Positions 1 to 9,700 of a stretch of 64,000 bases of DNA are shown one piece after another (the stretch's first letter is position 1; each line of letters opens with the position of its first letter). The stretch lies in assembly GCF_900074915.1 (NCBI RefSeq), contig NZ_LT222319.1, positions 2,885,001-2,949,000 of the forward strand. Direction: 5' to 3'. The position numbers and the translations under genes are program-made. The notes under the pieces were generated by a model that worked only from the letters and a program-made list of their open reading frames with translations, was not told where the DNA came from and did not search any database. The DNA comes from Pseudomonas cerasi (lineage in GTDB: Bacteria > Pseudomonadota > Gammaproteobacteria > Pseudomonadales > Pseudomonadaceae).

Positions 1-1947
1 TCGGCTTCAGGTGCTGGCAAGGCCTTGCGGTCCAGCTTGCCGTTCGGGGTGAGTGGCAGTGCATCGAGACGTACGTAGGCCACCGGGATCATGTAGGCCG
101 GCAATTGCTCCTGCAGCCAGCCGCGCAGGCTGTCGATGTCTACCGAAGCCTGCCCTGCGCTCAGGGTGTAATAAGCCACCAGACGCTTATCACCCGGAAC
201 ATCTTCGCGGGCGTTGACCACCGCTTCGTGTACGGCCGGGTGTTTGGCCAGGCGTGCATCGATCTCGCCCAGCTCGATACGGAAGCCGCGGATTTTCACC
301 TGATCGTCGTTACGGCCGAGGTATTCGATATTGCCGTCTGGCAGATACCGGCCAAGGTCGCCGGTACGGTACATGCGTGCCGCAGGCTGTTGGCTGAAAG
401 GGTCCTTGAGGAAGCGTTCGGCAGTCAGGTCGTCACGGTTCAGGTAGCCACGGGCCACGCCAGCACCGCCGATGTAGATCTCACCGGCAACGCCGAGTGG
501 CACAGGCTGTTGCTGTTCGTCCAGCAGGTAAAACTGTGTATTGCCGACTGGCTTGCCGATGTGAGCTGCGAAGCCGTCTTCACGATCCATAGCCACCCAG
601 CTTGAATAGGTGGTCGTTTCGGATGGGCCGTAGAGGTTGCACAGGCGCTGCACGCCGGTTTTTTCGAACAGGTTTTCCACCAGGCTGCGTTTCAGCGCTT
701 CACCGGCGACGTTGACCGTGTGGACCGATTTCGGCAGTCCATCGACCTCCAGCAAGGCCTTGAGCACCGACGGTACGGTGTTGATCAGGCCGATATCGTG
801 CTCGCCGTGTTGCAGTTCCAGCACGTTTTTGACCACTTCGATGCTGCCGCCCGAGGTCAGCGGTGCAAAGCACTCGTAAACCGCGAGGTCGAAGTTCAGC
901 GAGGTGGAGAACAGCGTTTTTTCCAGCGCAGAGCCGTCGAAAGCCGTGTGCGCCCAGCTCAGGAAGTTAACGGTGTTGCGGTGTTCGATCATCACGCCTT
1001 TCGGCAGGCCGGTCGAGCCCGAGGTGTAGATCAGGTAGGCCAAGTGCGCCGAAGTCAGCCCCTGTACCTGCGGATTCTGGACGGATTGGTCCTGCCAATC
1101 GCTCAGATCAAGATTGATCACAGGTACTGAAACGTCGGCCAGCAAGCCCTGAGTCGCGGTTTGCGCCAGCACTGCGGCCGGAGCGCTGTTCTGCAACATG
1201 TAGGCAATTCGTTCTACCGGATACGCCGGGTCGAGCGGTACATACCCGCCGCCCGCCTTGAGGATCGCCAGCAACCCGACGACCATCTCCACGCCGCGCT
1301 CTACACAGATCCCGACCCGCGAATCCGGCTGAACGCCCTGCTTGCGCAAGGCATGGGCCAGGCGGTTGGCCTGCTCGTTAAGCTCGCGATACGTCAGGCG
1401 CTGTTCGCCGTGGACGACCGCAAGAGCCTGCGGCGTAAGCTCGACTTGTGCTTCGAACAGCCCGTGAATGGTCTGTTCGTGCGGGTAATCCAGCGCGGTG
1501 TCGTTGAAATCCACGAGCAACTGATCACGTTCGACAGCTGGTAGAATCGACAAACCCTGCAACGGCGTTTCTGGCGTCTGCTCCAGTGCCGTCAACAGGT
1601 TTTCCAGTGCCGTGTGCATATAGCCGCACACACGTTGCGCACCGATTGACGAATCCACCAACGCCGTCAGGCTGAACCCATCGGCCAGATCATCGACGTT
1701 CAACGTCAATGGGTAGTTGGTGCGTTCTTCGCCGCTGAGGACCGCAATGCCCTGCCATGCCTGCATGGCCTGGTCAGACACACTGCCGATCCCGCTGTGG
1801 CGATAGTTGAGCAGCGCGCTGAACAGCGGCGCTGGCGCGGCAACACCGCTGCAACGCTGGGCCAACGCCAGCGAGGCATGTTCGTGACCGAGCAAGGCAG
1901 TCAAGCGCTTATGAGTGGCCTTTACGCCGTCGCGTACGCCCTGCTCG
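1..1947 (-). pseudogene. NRPS fragment: C-domain end plus Ala-like adenylation domain, 5'-truncated
   Basis: Minus-strand reading, open through the left edge. It starts abruptly in the C-terminal part of a condensation domain of the dual epimerase/condensation type (ATHKRLTALLGHEH, then LLNYRHS and TNYPLTLNVDD), as in modules 1, 3 and 5 of the large NRPS at the other end. A near-complete adenylation domain follows: LTYREL, the A3 motif YTSGSTG near 1010-1040, YGPSETT near 630, YRTGDLGR near 370 and NGKLDRKALP at 20-60. The pocket residues I read are DLYNNALTY, which I recall as Ala-type in Pseudomonas synthetases such as syringopeptin; that is memory, not a search. The carrier domain lies beyond the edge. 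There is no start codon or upstream C-domain half, and homology ends at about 1945-1960, where the reverse strand becomes a dioxygenase gene. A deletion remnant or an assembly join are both possible. Confidence 0.8.
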
Positions 1948-2764
1948 CCTTTGCTACCTGCACCTGGCGAGCAAGGAACCGCAGCAGCAAGTCGACTTCT
2001 ATCGTCGCATGCTGGACATGGATGGTCTCGCGCAGCCCGATGGCAGTTGGCGATTGACCGGTCCGCAACGTGCGATGCTGGTATCGCCTGCTGACCACAG
2101 CGGGCTGCTTGCCGCAGCCTTTGCACTGGATAACCAGGAGCATCTGCAAACACTGCGCGCTCGCCTGAATGGCAATGGCTGTGTTGTCGAAGATATCGAT
2201 TCGCCGCTACTTGAATCAGGAGCGTTCATGATCCGTGACCCTCAGGGCCGACAGACGCTGTTCGGTATATCTCGTGACACCTCCCAGGTTGATCGCGATG
2301 GCATGCCTGGCCGCCTGCAACACGTCGTGTTCCAGACCACCGAGCTGGAGGCCATGATCGACTTTTACGTCAACACGGTCGGGTTCACCGTGTCGGATAA
2401 CGTAGTGGACGAGCAGACAGGCCAACTGACGACCTGCTTTCTGCGTTCCGACGATGAACACCACACATTGGCGTTTTTTCGCGGGTCAAAAAATGAATGG
2501 GATCACCATTGCTACGAAACCAACGAATGGAACGATATTCGTGACTGGGGCGATCGCTTCGCCAGGGAACGTATAACGATCTTCTTCGGTCCAGGACGAC
2601 ATGGGCCGGGCAACAACCTGTTCTTCATGGTGGTCGATGCCGATCGCAACCGGCTGGAGTTTTCGGCCGAGCTTGAGGTGACCGATGCCTCCCGCGAACC
2701 CGGCGTCTGGCCGCAGGAAGAGTACACCCTTAATTCCTGGGGACGCGCCTGGATCAGAAGTTGA
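1946..2764 (+). pseudogene. VOC-family extradiol dioxygenase, 5'-truncated
   Basis: The protein has two vicinal-oxygen-chelate repeats, as in catechol 2,3-dioxygenases. The first in-frame ATG is at 2009, but family-like sequence (YLHLASKEPQQQVDFYRRML) is readable from about 1955, so the true N-terminus and its start codon are missing. The second repeat keeps likely metal ligands: His in LQHVVF (about 2318), the DHHCYE His pair (about 2503) and the Glu of RLEFSAE (about 2655). About 250 residues remain against 300 or so for the family. The stop lies 63 bases before an aldehyde dehydrogenase, which suits cleavage of an aromatic ring followed by aldehyde oxidation. The break coincides with the end of the NRPS fragment on the other strand. 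Without the first beta strand the product is probably inactive; the substrate is unknown. Confidence 0.75.
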
Positions 2765-2827
2765 GCGCTGCCCCCGGAGCCTCGAATTGCCTGATTGACG
2801 TGCCCCTCTTTTTCGAAAGGAAAAATC

Positions 2828-4306
2828 ATGAACGCTGCACAGCCCGCCCCATATGCCATAGCCGGCGACCAGTACATCAAGGGTGCCTGGCGCACCGGCC
2901 GTTCGACCCGGCGGCTTGAGGATCGTAACCCTTTCAACGGTGAGCTACTGCTGGAAATGCCTTTGGCATCAGTCGCGGACCTGGATGATGCGTACCTCGC
3001 TGCGCACAACGCACAGACTGCCTGGGCACAGTTACAGCCGACAGAGCGCAGTACCTTCATCGAAGGGCTGGCGAACGTTATCCAGAGCCGTAGCGAAGAA
3101 ATCATCGACTGGCTGATCCGCGAGTCCGGCAGTACGCGCATCAAAGCCAGCATAGAGTGGCAATCGACGCTGCGCATGGTCCATGAGTGCGCGACATTGC
3201 CCACGCAGGTTGAAGGCCGGATCCTGACCAGCTACAAACCCGGCCAGCAGAGTTTTGTCTTTCGTGAACCGCTGGGAGTGGTCGGGGTGATCAGTCCCTG
3301 GAACTTTCCGCTGTTTCTGAGTTTGCGCTCGGTAGTGCCGGCACTTGCGCTGGGTAATACCGTAGTGCTCAAGCCTGCCAGCGATACCGCAGTGACCGGC
3401 GGCCTGCTGATAGCGCACCTGTTCGAAGAGGCCGGCTTCCCTGACGGCACGCTCAATGTGGTGGTGGGTGCAGGCTCGGAAATTGGCGATGCTTTCGTCG
3501 AGCATCCTGTTCCGAGCCTGATTTCCTTTACCGGGTCCACAGACGTGGGTCGCAATGTCGGCCGCATCGCAACCGGCGGCAAGCACATCAAGCGCGTTGC
3601 CCTGGAACTGGGAGGCAACGCGCCGTTGGTGGTCCTGGATGACGCGGATATCGAGATCGCAGCGCACGCCGCAGTGGTCGGCCGCTTCCTGCATCAAGGG
3701 CAGATCTGTATGAGCGTCAACCGGGTCATCATTGATCGCTCTCTTTATGCGGACTTCGCGGCCTGCGTGGTAGAACGTGTGCGCAACCTGAAAACAGGTG
3801 ATCCGGCCGAGGCAGATACCGTGATCGGGCCGGTCATCAACCAGAGCCAGCTTGAAGGTCTGCTAAGCAAGATCGATCTTGCCAAGCGTGCTGGTCTCAA
3901 ATGCCTTCAAGGTGGCCAGGCATCCGGACTGCTTCTGCCACCGCACGTTTTCGGTGAAGTAGGCGCCGATCAGGCGCTGGCGCGCGACGAGACGTTCGGC
4001 CCCCTGCTACCGCTGCTGATCGCCGAAAACGAAGCTCATGCGCTGCAGCTTTCCAATGCCAGCGAATACGGTCTGGCCAGCGCCGTGTTTACCCGTGATA
4101 TGGCGAGAGGCTTGAGCTTCGCGCGCGGTATTGTTGCTGGCATGACACATATCAACGACATCACGATCGATGACCAGCCCAATGCACCCTTCGGAGGGGA
4201 AAAGAACTCCGGCCTCGGCAGATTCAATGGTCAATACGCAGTGGATGAGTTCACGCGGACCCATTGGGTCACCTGGAAAGCAGGCAGCCATCACTATCCG
4301 TTCTGA
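2828..4306 (+). CDS. Aldehyde dehydrogenase (NAD(P)+, benzaldehyde/vanillin-type)
   Basis: About 492 residues, full ALDH length. It oxidises an aldehyde to the acid; relatives act on aromatic aldehydes such as benzaldehyde or vanillin, but the substrate cannot be read here. The cofactor-fold segment GVISPWNFP, the active-site Glu in ELGGNAP and the catalytic Cys in GQICMSVNR are all present, and the C-terminus has NAPFGGEKNSG. I chose the ATG at 2828 because AAGGA sits 8 bases upstream; an ATG at 2795 has no such site. It follows the truncated dioxygenase gene and precedes the frameshifted AraC regulator on the same strand, so it is probably the second gene of a small inducible catabolic operon. 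The gene itself looks intact. Confidence 0.88.
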   Translation: MNAAQPAPYAIAGDQYIKGAWRTGRSTRRLEDRNPFNGELLLEMPLASVADLDDAYLAAHNAQTAWAQLQPTERSTFIEGLANVIQSRSEEIIDWLIRESGSTRIKASIEWQSTLRMVHECATLPTQVEGRILTSYKPGQQSFVFREPLGVVGVISPWNFPLFLSLRSVVPALALGNTVVLKPASDTAVTGGLLIAHLFEEAGFPDGTLNVVVGAGSEIGDAFVEHPVPSLISFTGSTDVGRNVGRIATGGKHIKRVALELGGNAPLVVLDDADIEIAAHAAVVGRFLHQGQICMSVNRVIIDRSLYADFAACVVERVRNLKTGDPAEADTVIGPVINQSQLEGLLSKIDLAKRAGLKCLQGGQASGLLLPPHVFGEVGADQALARDETFGPLLPLLIAENEAHALQLSNASEYGLASAVFTRDMARGLSFARGIVAGMTHINDITIDDQPNAPFGGEKNSGLGRFNGQYAVDEFTRTHWVTWKAGSHHYPF

Positions 4307-4384
4307 ACCGGGCCCATTGATGAGTGAGCGGGCAACGACCATTGCTCGTTCAACTGAAAACCACAACAAGAAGAGAGGCAGCCT

Positions 4385-5384
4385 ATGAACAATCTGGCCT
4401 GTGCATCCACCGAACAGCTGGTGTGCTCCGAACGCCTGATGAAGTGGAAGGAGTTCATGAGTGAACACCTTGGGCGTACGCCGGATTATATAAGGCGCCT
4501 GGAGTCGACCTTCATCGAACCCCTCAATGACCGCGATTTTCAGGGGGCGACTGGAGTACGGCGACCTCGGCCCGCTGCGTTTCTGCCGGATGACTGCCAG
4601 CGCCCACCGCTATTCGCGTCACCTGAGCAACGCGGTCAGCGCGCTCGACACTCCGCGGATGCTGATATTGCAGACTGCGGGCGTCAGCCATGTAGAGCAA
4701 GGTCTGCAGCACAGCGTGCTGGCGCCTGACGACATGCTCCTGGTCGATTGTGGCAAACCCTTCAGCGTCACCAGCATGCAAGGCTGCGAGCATTTCATTC
4801 TGCTGCTTGAAGGTAAAGATGATCGGCTTGCGGACAACGTGGACGTGCACCTTAACGGACGCACTGGCCTGGGGAGAATCCTGAGCCACTTGATCAATGA
4901 TGCTTATGGCCAGTATCCCTTGCTTAACCGCCATTCGGCACGCCTGATCGGCGATAGCATTGTCGGAGTACTTGATAATGCGTTCAAAAACAAAGACGAA
5001 GAAAAGCAACTCACCCATGACTTCCGTCTGTTCAAGCAGAATCGCCTCAAAGCCTATATTGAACGCCACCTTGCCGACCGGGACCTGACTGTGGAGCGCA
5101 TCGCCAGCGTCGAGCAATGTTCGGTGCGCAGCCTGCACAGGACATTCCAGGTGGAACAGGGTTGTACAGTCAGTGAATATATCTGGCAACGACGCCTGTC
5201 GCGTTGCGCCGAAGAGTTGCGCAGCAATGAGCATGCCCATCGTTCACTGACCGATATCGCCTATGCCTGGGGCTATGGCAGCAGTTCGCATTTCAGCAGG
5301 CAGTTCAAATCGACATTCGGTATGTCGCCCCGGCTGTTTCGAGAGATGGCTCGCGGCAGGGATAAGCCGTCGAGTGCGGCCTGA
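4385..5384 (+). pseudogene. AraC-family regulator, single-base frameshift in a G run
   Basis: The reading starts at ATG 4385 (AGAGG site 6 bases upstream) with MNNLACASTEQLV and runs to FIEPLNDRDFQG. At the five-G run 4543-4547 the sensible frame changes: the continuation RLEYGDLGPLRFCR lies in the frame of ATG 4527. Removing one G gives a continuous protein of about 332 residues, normal for AraC regulators with an AraC_binding_2 sensor domain. The C-terminal two-helix DNA-binding domain is intact (LTVERIASVEQCSVRSLHR, then YAWGYGSSSHFSRQFK). It lies just after the aldehyde dehydrogenase gene and is its probable activator. The shift is either a real recent mutation or a sequencing error; initiation at 4527 would give a 285-residue protein lacking the sensor N-terminus. 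Confidence 0.8.
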
Positions 5385-5429
5385 CAGCTGCAATCAAGCG
5401 ACGGTTTCAGACCGGTTTCGAGCCGTGCA

Positions 5430-5654
5430 GTGCCGGCAAAAGCACGTCAGCTCGACAATCGGCGCGCGTTGCAAGAAACTTGGCAGCACGGTCTGCTCGT
5501 ATCGGCATTCCGCCTCGGCACCATGACCTCCAGCATCCCTGCTCACCAATACGCTGCAACGGGCGGCGTTCGGCAGGACCAGATCGACCTCATTACTGCC
5601 CGTGCCGTTGACGCAGTTATCCACTTCATCGATATCGCCAACGGAGCACGTTAA
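5430..5654 (+). CDS. Small hypothetical protein, doubtful
   Basis: A 74-codon GTG-initiated reading whose TAA overlaps the ATG of the metallophosphoesterase gene (TAATG). That arrangement suggests translational coupling, and the C-terminal half (QDQIDLITARAVDAVIHFID) has protein-like composition. There is no clear ribosome binding site and I recognise no family. It could be the tail of a gene whose front has been lost, or chance. The remaining 5385-5653 interval shows no other feature. Confidence 0.25.
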   Translation: MPAKARQLDNRRALQETWQHGLLVSAFRLGTMTSSIPAHQYAATGGVRQDQIDLITARAVDAVIHFIDIANGAR

Positions 5655-6772
5655 TGTTTCATGTCATGTTCAGCATGCCCTGCCTGTACGTCATCGCCCG
5701 ATTCCTATGGCCGATGCCCTGGGCGTTATCGGCGAAAATCGCCGTTGCGGTGCTGCTTGTCCTTGCCTCGCAATATCATCTGTATTGCCGGTTTTCCTCC
5801 GGCAGCGTGTTCTCGCCGGAATTTCCACGCTACATCGTGATGCTGTTCAACTGGGCGTTCGGCGCGATCCTGTTGCTTGCGGTACTGCAAATCATCGTCG
5901 ACATCGGCACATTGCTGACGATGCTGGTGCGCCGGCAGACGCTGAGCATTCCGGCCAATCTGCGTTATTTCATCGGTATGGCTGCCCTGGTGCTGGCGGC
6001 CATCGGCGTCCAGCAGGCCGTGCGCGTGCCGCCAGTGAAAGACATCCAGATCGCGATTAAAAACCTGCCTCCGCAATTCGAGGGCTACAAGGTATTGCAA
6101 CTGACGGACATGCACATCAGCCGCCTGTTCGATGCGCCCTGGACCCGGGCTGTGGTGCAGCAGTCCAATGCGCTGGGGGTTGACCTGATCGTCATCACCG
6201 GCGATCTCATCGACGGCTCGCTCAACGACCGGAAGCAGGATATCGAGGCGCTGCGCGATTTGCGTGCGCCGGATGGCGTGTACGTCATCCCCGGCAACCA
6301 TGAGTACTTTTTCGATAACCAGGCGTGGATGCAGCACTTCGTCTCGCTGGGCATGATCCCTCTCGCCAACAGCCACACGCTGATCGAGCACGACGGTGCA
6401 CGCATCGCTCTGGCCGGCGTCACCGATGTCACGGCGCCGAAAACCGGCTTCCCTGCGCCAGACCTGCAGAAAGCCATAGCAGGCATCGCGAAAGACACAC
6501 CGATCATCCTGCTCGACCACCAACCCAGAAACGCCGAGGAAACAGCGACCCACGGCATAGCGCTGCAACTCTCCGGGCATACCCATGGCGGCATGATTTT
6601 CGGTCTACACCGGCTGCTGGCCCTGGCCAACGGCGGATTCGTATCCGGGCTTTATGATGTGGGCGGGATGCAACTGTACGTCAACAACGGCACCGCACTC
6701 TGGCCCGGGTTTGCCATTCGTCTTGGCAAACCTTCGGAATTGACCCGGATTACGCTTCGGCGGGCGCTTTAG
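5654..6772 (+). CDS. Membrane-anchored metallophosphoesterase (YkuE/YaeI-like)
   Basis: 372 residues. The first 130 or so contain several hydrophobic helices (for example near residues 30-50, 65-90 and 108-125), followed by a calcineurin-type phosphoesterase domain. The metal-binding blocks are in order: LTDMHIS (about residue 152), ITGDLID (about 180), PGNHEYF (about 213), LLDHQP (about 281) and SGHTHGG (about 305). Relatives with this layout hydrolyse phosphodiester or pyrophosphate bonds of lipids or nucleotides at the membrane; the substrate here is unknown. It converges on the helicase gene with only 7 bases between the stop codons. Confidence 0.85.
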   Translation: MFHVMFSMPCLYVIARFLWPMPWALSAKIAVAVLLVLASQYHLYCRFSSGSVFSPEFPRYIVMLFNWAFGAILLLAVLQIIVDIGTLLTMLVRRQTLSIPANLRYFIGMAALVLAAIGVQQAVRVPPVKDIQIAIKNLPPQFEGYKVLQLTDMHISRLFDAPWTRAVVQQSNALGVDLIVITGDLIDGSLNDRKQDIEALRDLRAPDGVYVIPGNHEYFFDNQAWMQHFVSLGMIPLANSHTLIEHDGARIALAGVTDVTAPKTGFPAPDLQKAIAGIAKDTPIILLDHQPRNAEETATHGIALQLSGHTHGGMIFGLHRLLALANGGFVSGLYDVGGMQLYVNNGTALWPGFAIRLGKPSELTRITLRRAL

Positions 6773-6779
6773 CGTTCCA

Positions 6780-9700
6780 TCAGTGGGGCGTTGGCTGTTC
6801 GTTTAGTGGGTCTGCTGTCTCCTCCCGGGATTGAGCCAAAAGATCGTTCAACGCTGCATTCAGCCTCTGCAATGCTCCCTCTTTGTCTACCCACCATTCC
6901 GTGGACCATAGCCGCACCAGATTCCAGCCGAGACCGCTGAGAATTGCTCCGCGGACCTTGTCCCGATCCCGAGCAGTGGCAGCGCTGTGATAGGTAGCGC
7001 CATCGCATTCGACGCCAGCCAGATAGTCACCCGGACGATCGGGATGAACAATTCCCAGATCAATGCGGAAACGAGAGACTCCGATCTGCGGAATCACTTG
7101 CCACCCAAGACGCCTCAGGCCCTGAGCGACTGCCTCCTCGAACGGCGAGTCGTAACCACCGACCGAGCCTTGTACCGCCTCGGCCAAAGCTTTTGGTCCG
7201 CGCTGGGCAAACTCTATGAAATGCTTCAAGTCACGGACTGCGCGGGCATTGGTGCGGTTCAGGTCGATCATTGAAGGATCAAAGGATGAGAACACCAACA
7301 TTTCTCGGCGAGACCGGGTGATCGCCACGTTAAGCCTGCGCCAGCCGCCGTCCTTGTTGAGGGGACCGAAGTTCATGGACATGACCTGCGCGCCGGGCTC
7401 GGTAGGACCGTAGCCTATCCCGAGCATAATCAGGTCGCGCTCATCGCCCTGGACTGTCTCCAGATTCTTGACGACAACCGGCTCGGTCTGTGTGTCCTGA
7501 AAAAACGGCTCGATCTGCGGGTACTGCTTGCGGGCGTTGTCCAACAGATCATTGATCAGTTTTTGCTGATCGGAGTTGAGCGTGATAATACCGATCGAAT
7601 GGCCGGCAGCCACGAACGCGGGATCGGTAAGGCGCTTGACTGTCTCGCTGACAATGGCTTCGGCTTCAGCCTGGTTGTAGCGCCCTTTGCCTTTTGCATA
7701 AACACCGTCAACCCTGCGCCACTCGACGGCACTCGCGCGAGTCTCTGCTGCCGGAAAGGTAATGAGATTACTGTCGTAGTAACGATGATTGGAGAAGGCA
7801 ATCAGGCTTTCATGGCGACTCCGGTAGTGCCAGCTCAGACTGTGGCTCGGCACCCCTGCTCCCAGGCATTCGTCCAGAATGCTTTCCATGTCTTCCGCGG
7901 TATCGTCGTCGCTGGCATTCGGGCCACGGTTGAAAAAGTTCGTCGGCGGCATTTGACGCGGGTCACCCGCGATAACCACTTGCCTGCCGCGAGCTATCGA
8001 ACCGATTGCGTCCCATGGAGCAATCTGCGAAGCCTCGTCGAAAATGACCAGATCGAAAGGCGGTTGATCGGCGGGCAGGAATTGCGCAATCGACAGCGGG
8101 CTCATCAGCATGCAAGGCGCCAGGCGATTCAGCGCGTCGCCCATTTCGACAGCCAGTTGCCTGACAGGTTTGTGCCGGCGAGACTTCTGCAATTCATGTT
8201 TGAGAATGGCAAAGCCGCTGCTCTTGGGTATGTCATTTTTGGAGGGGATCAAGCCACACAGTTTGGCCCGGATGTAACGCACCGTCAGTTTCGCCATTTC
8301 GTCGTTCAGACGAACGAAAGCCGCAATATCACTCATGTGCTCGGCAGCCACAAAATTCCGCAACAGAGGTTCGCCGTCTATACCCTGCGTAGCGAACCAA
8401 TGGGCATAGGCGGTGATGAAGGTTTCCTCGCTTGCTGCAGGTGACAGACTCCCTGCCTCGAGCGCACGCGCCAGACTGGCTAACCCAGCCTCAGCAGCCT
8501 GCTCGCGAACCCGGCACCAATCGCACCATGCCTTGAGCTGCTCTTCTTGTTGCTGGATTGAGAGCGAAGTAGCCCTCAACACGCCAACGCTCGGTTGTGT
8601 ATCTGTACCAGCTGCAGATAATTCGGCAAACAGTCGAGCGGCGTCTTCATAGCGAGACAACGCCTGTTGCAAGGCTGATAACGCTACGCCGATTTGCCCG
8701 CCCGGCGCCAACATTTCGTTCGCGTCAACGACCAGTCGCGCGACGGCACCGCGTAGCGAAACGAGGTGGTCCGGTGATTGGGCCAGACCGCTTATCAGCC
8801 CGCGCAGACGTTCAGCCATTGAGGCTGCACGAAATATCTGTGACACGTCACTGGTCAGGCCCTGCCAGCCCGGGATCGATTGCAGGCTGCCGGCCAATGT
8901 ATCCAGTTCGTTCAGTTGCGCGTGCAGGCGCTCGAAGATCGCCAGGTCGCCAAGCGTGTCCGGCAGGCCTGCTGCGCCACCTGAAGAGGCCAGTTTCTTC
9001 GCGACCTTTTTCTTGGCGAAAGTCGCCAGGAACCAGAACTTTCCTTCGGCATCTCGCCATTCGCTGCGCATCGCCTCAACGGGAATGCGACGGCAGGCTT
9101 CGTCCGCATAATCCAGCGACAGACCTTCTTCAAGCTCTCGATAGCTTTCGATTAACTGGCACGCGCGCCGGGCGGCTTCAATACGCGCGACGGCGTCGGG
9201 TGCGAAAGCGAATGAGAGGTTCAGTCCATAGGACTCCACGACCAGAGTCGCCAATTCGCCAAAGTGCTGAACCTGCGCCACTTCGGCTACAGGCAAGTCA
9301 AGGTGCGTCAGGCCAAGAAGCCTCTCACTCGCCGCATTCAGCGCGTCAAGGGCCTGCGGCAGCTCACGTGCGGCATTTGCAATGTGTGCCTGCCAGGCGT
9401 TCGACCACTGAGTCTGCGCCAGAGCGCCGAATTTGCCTGACAAATTACGTGCGGCATCACCGTTCAGGCCTAACCGGCGCGACAGATCCAGCAACTGGCT
9501 GTACTCGGCAGCATCATGCTGCGTGTCTGATGGCCAGGTCAGCCTGGGTGTTTGAGGGCCATGATCACGAACCACACGACCAATCGCCTGATGCAGGGAG
9601 AGCCCGTTGCTCCAGCGTCGGTGCAGTACCGCGACCAGATCGTTGAGTCGCGAACGCAGTGCCTGCAAACGAGTGGCTTCACGCTCCCATTCGTCGGCGC

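Noticed and set aside
105..1544. Several plus-strand ORFs at the left end
   Set aside because: The minus strand gives a continuous adenylation domain; these are complementary shadows.
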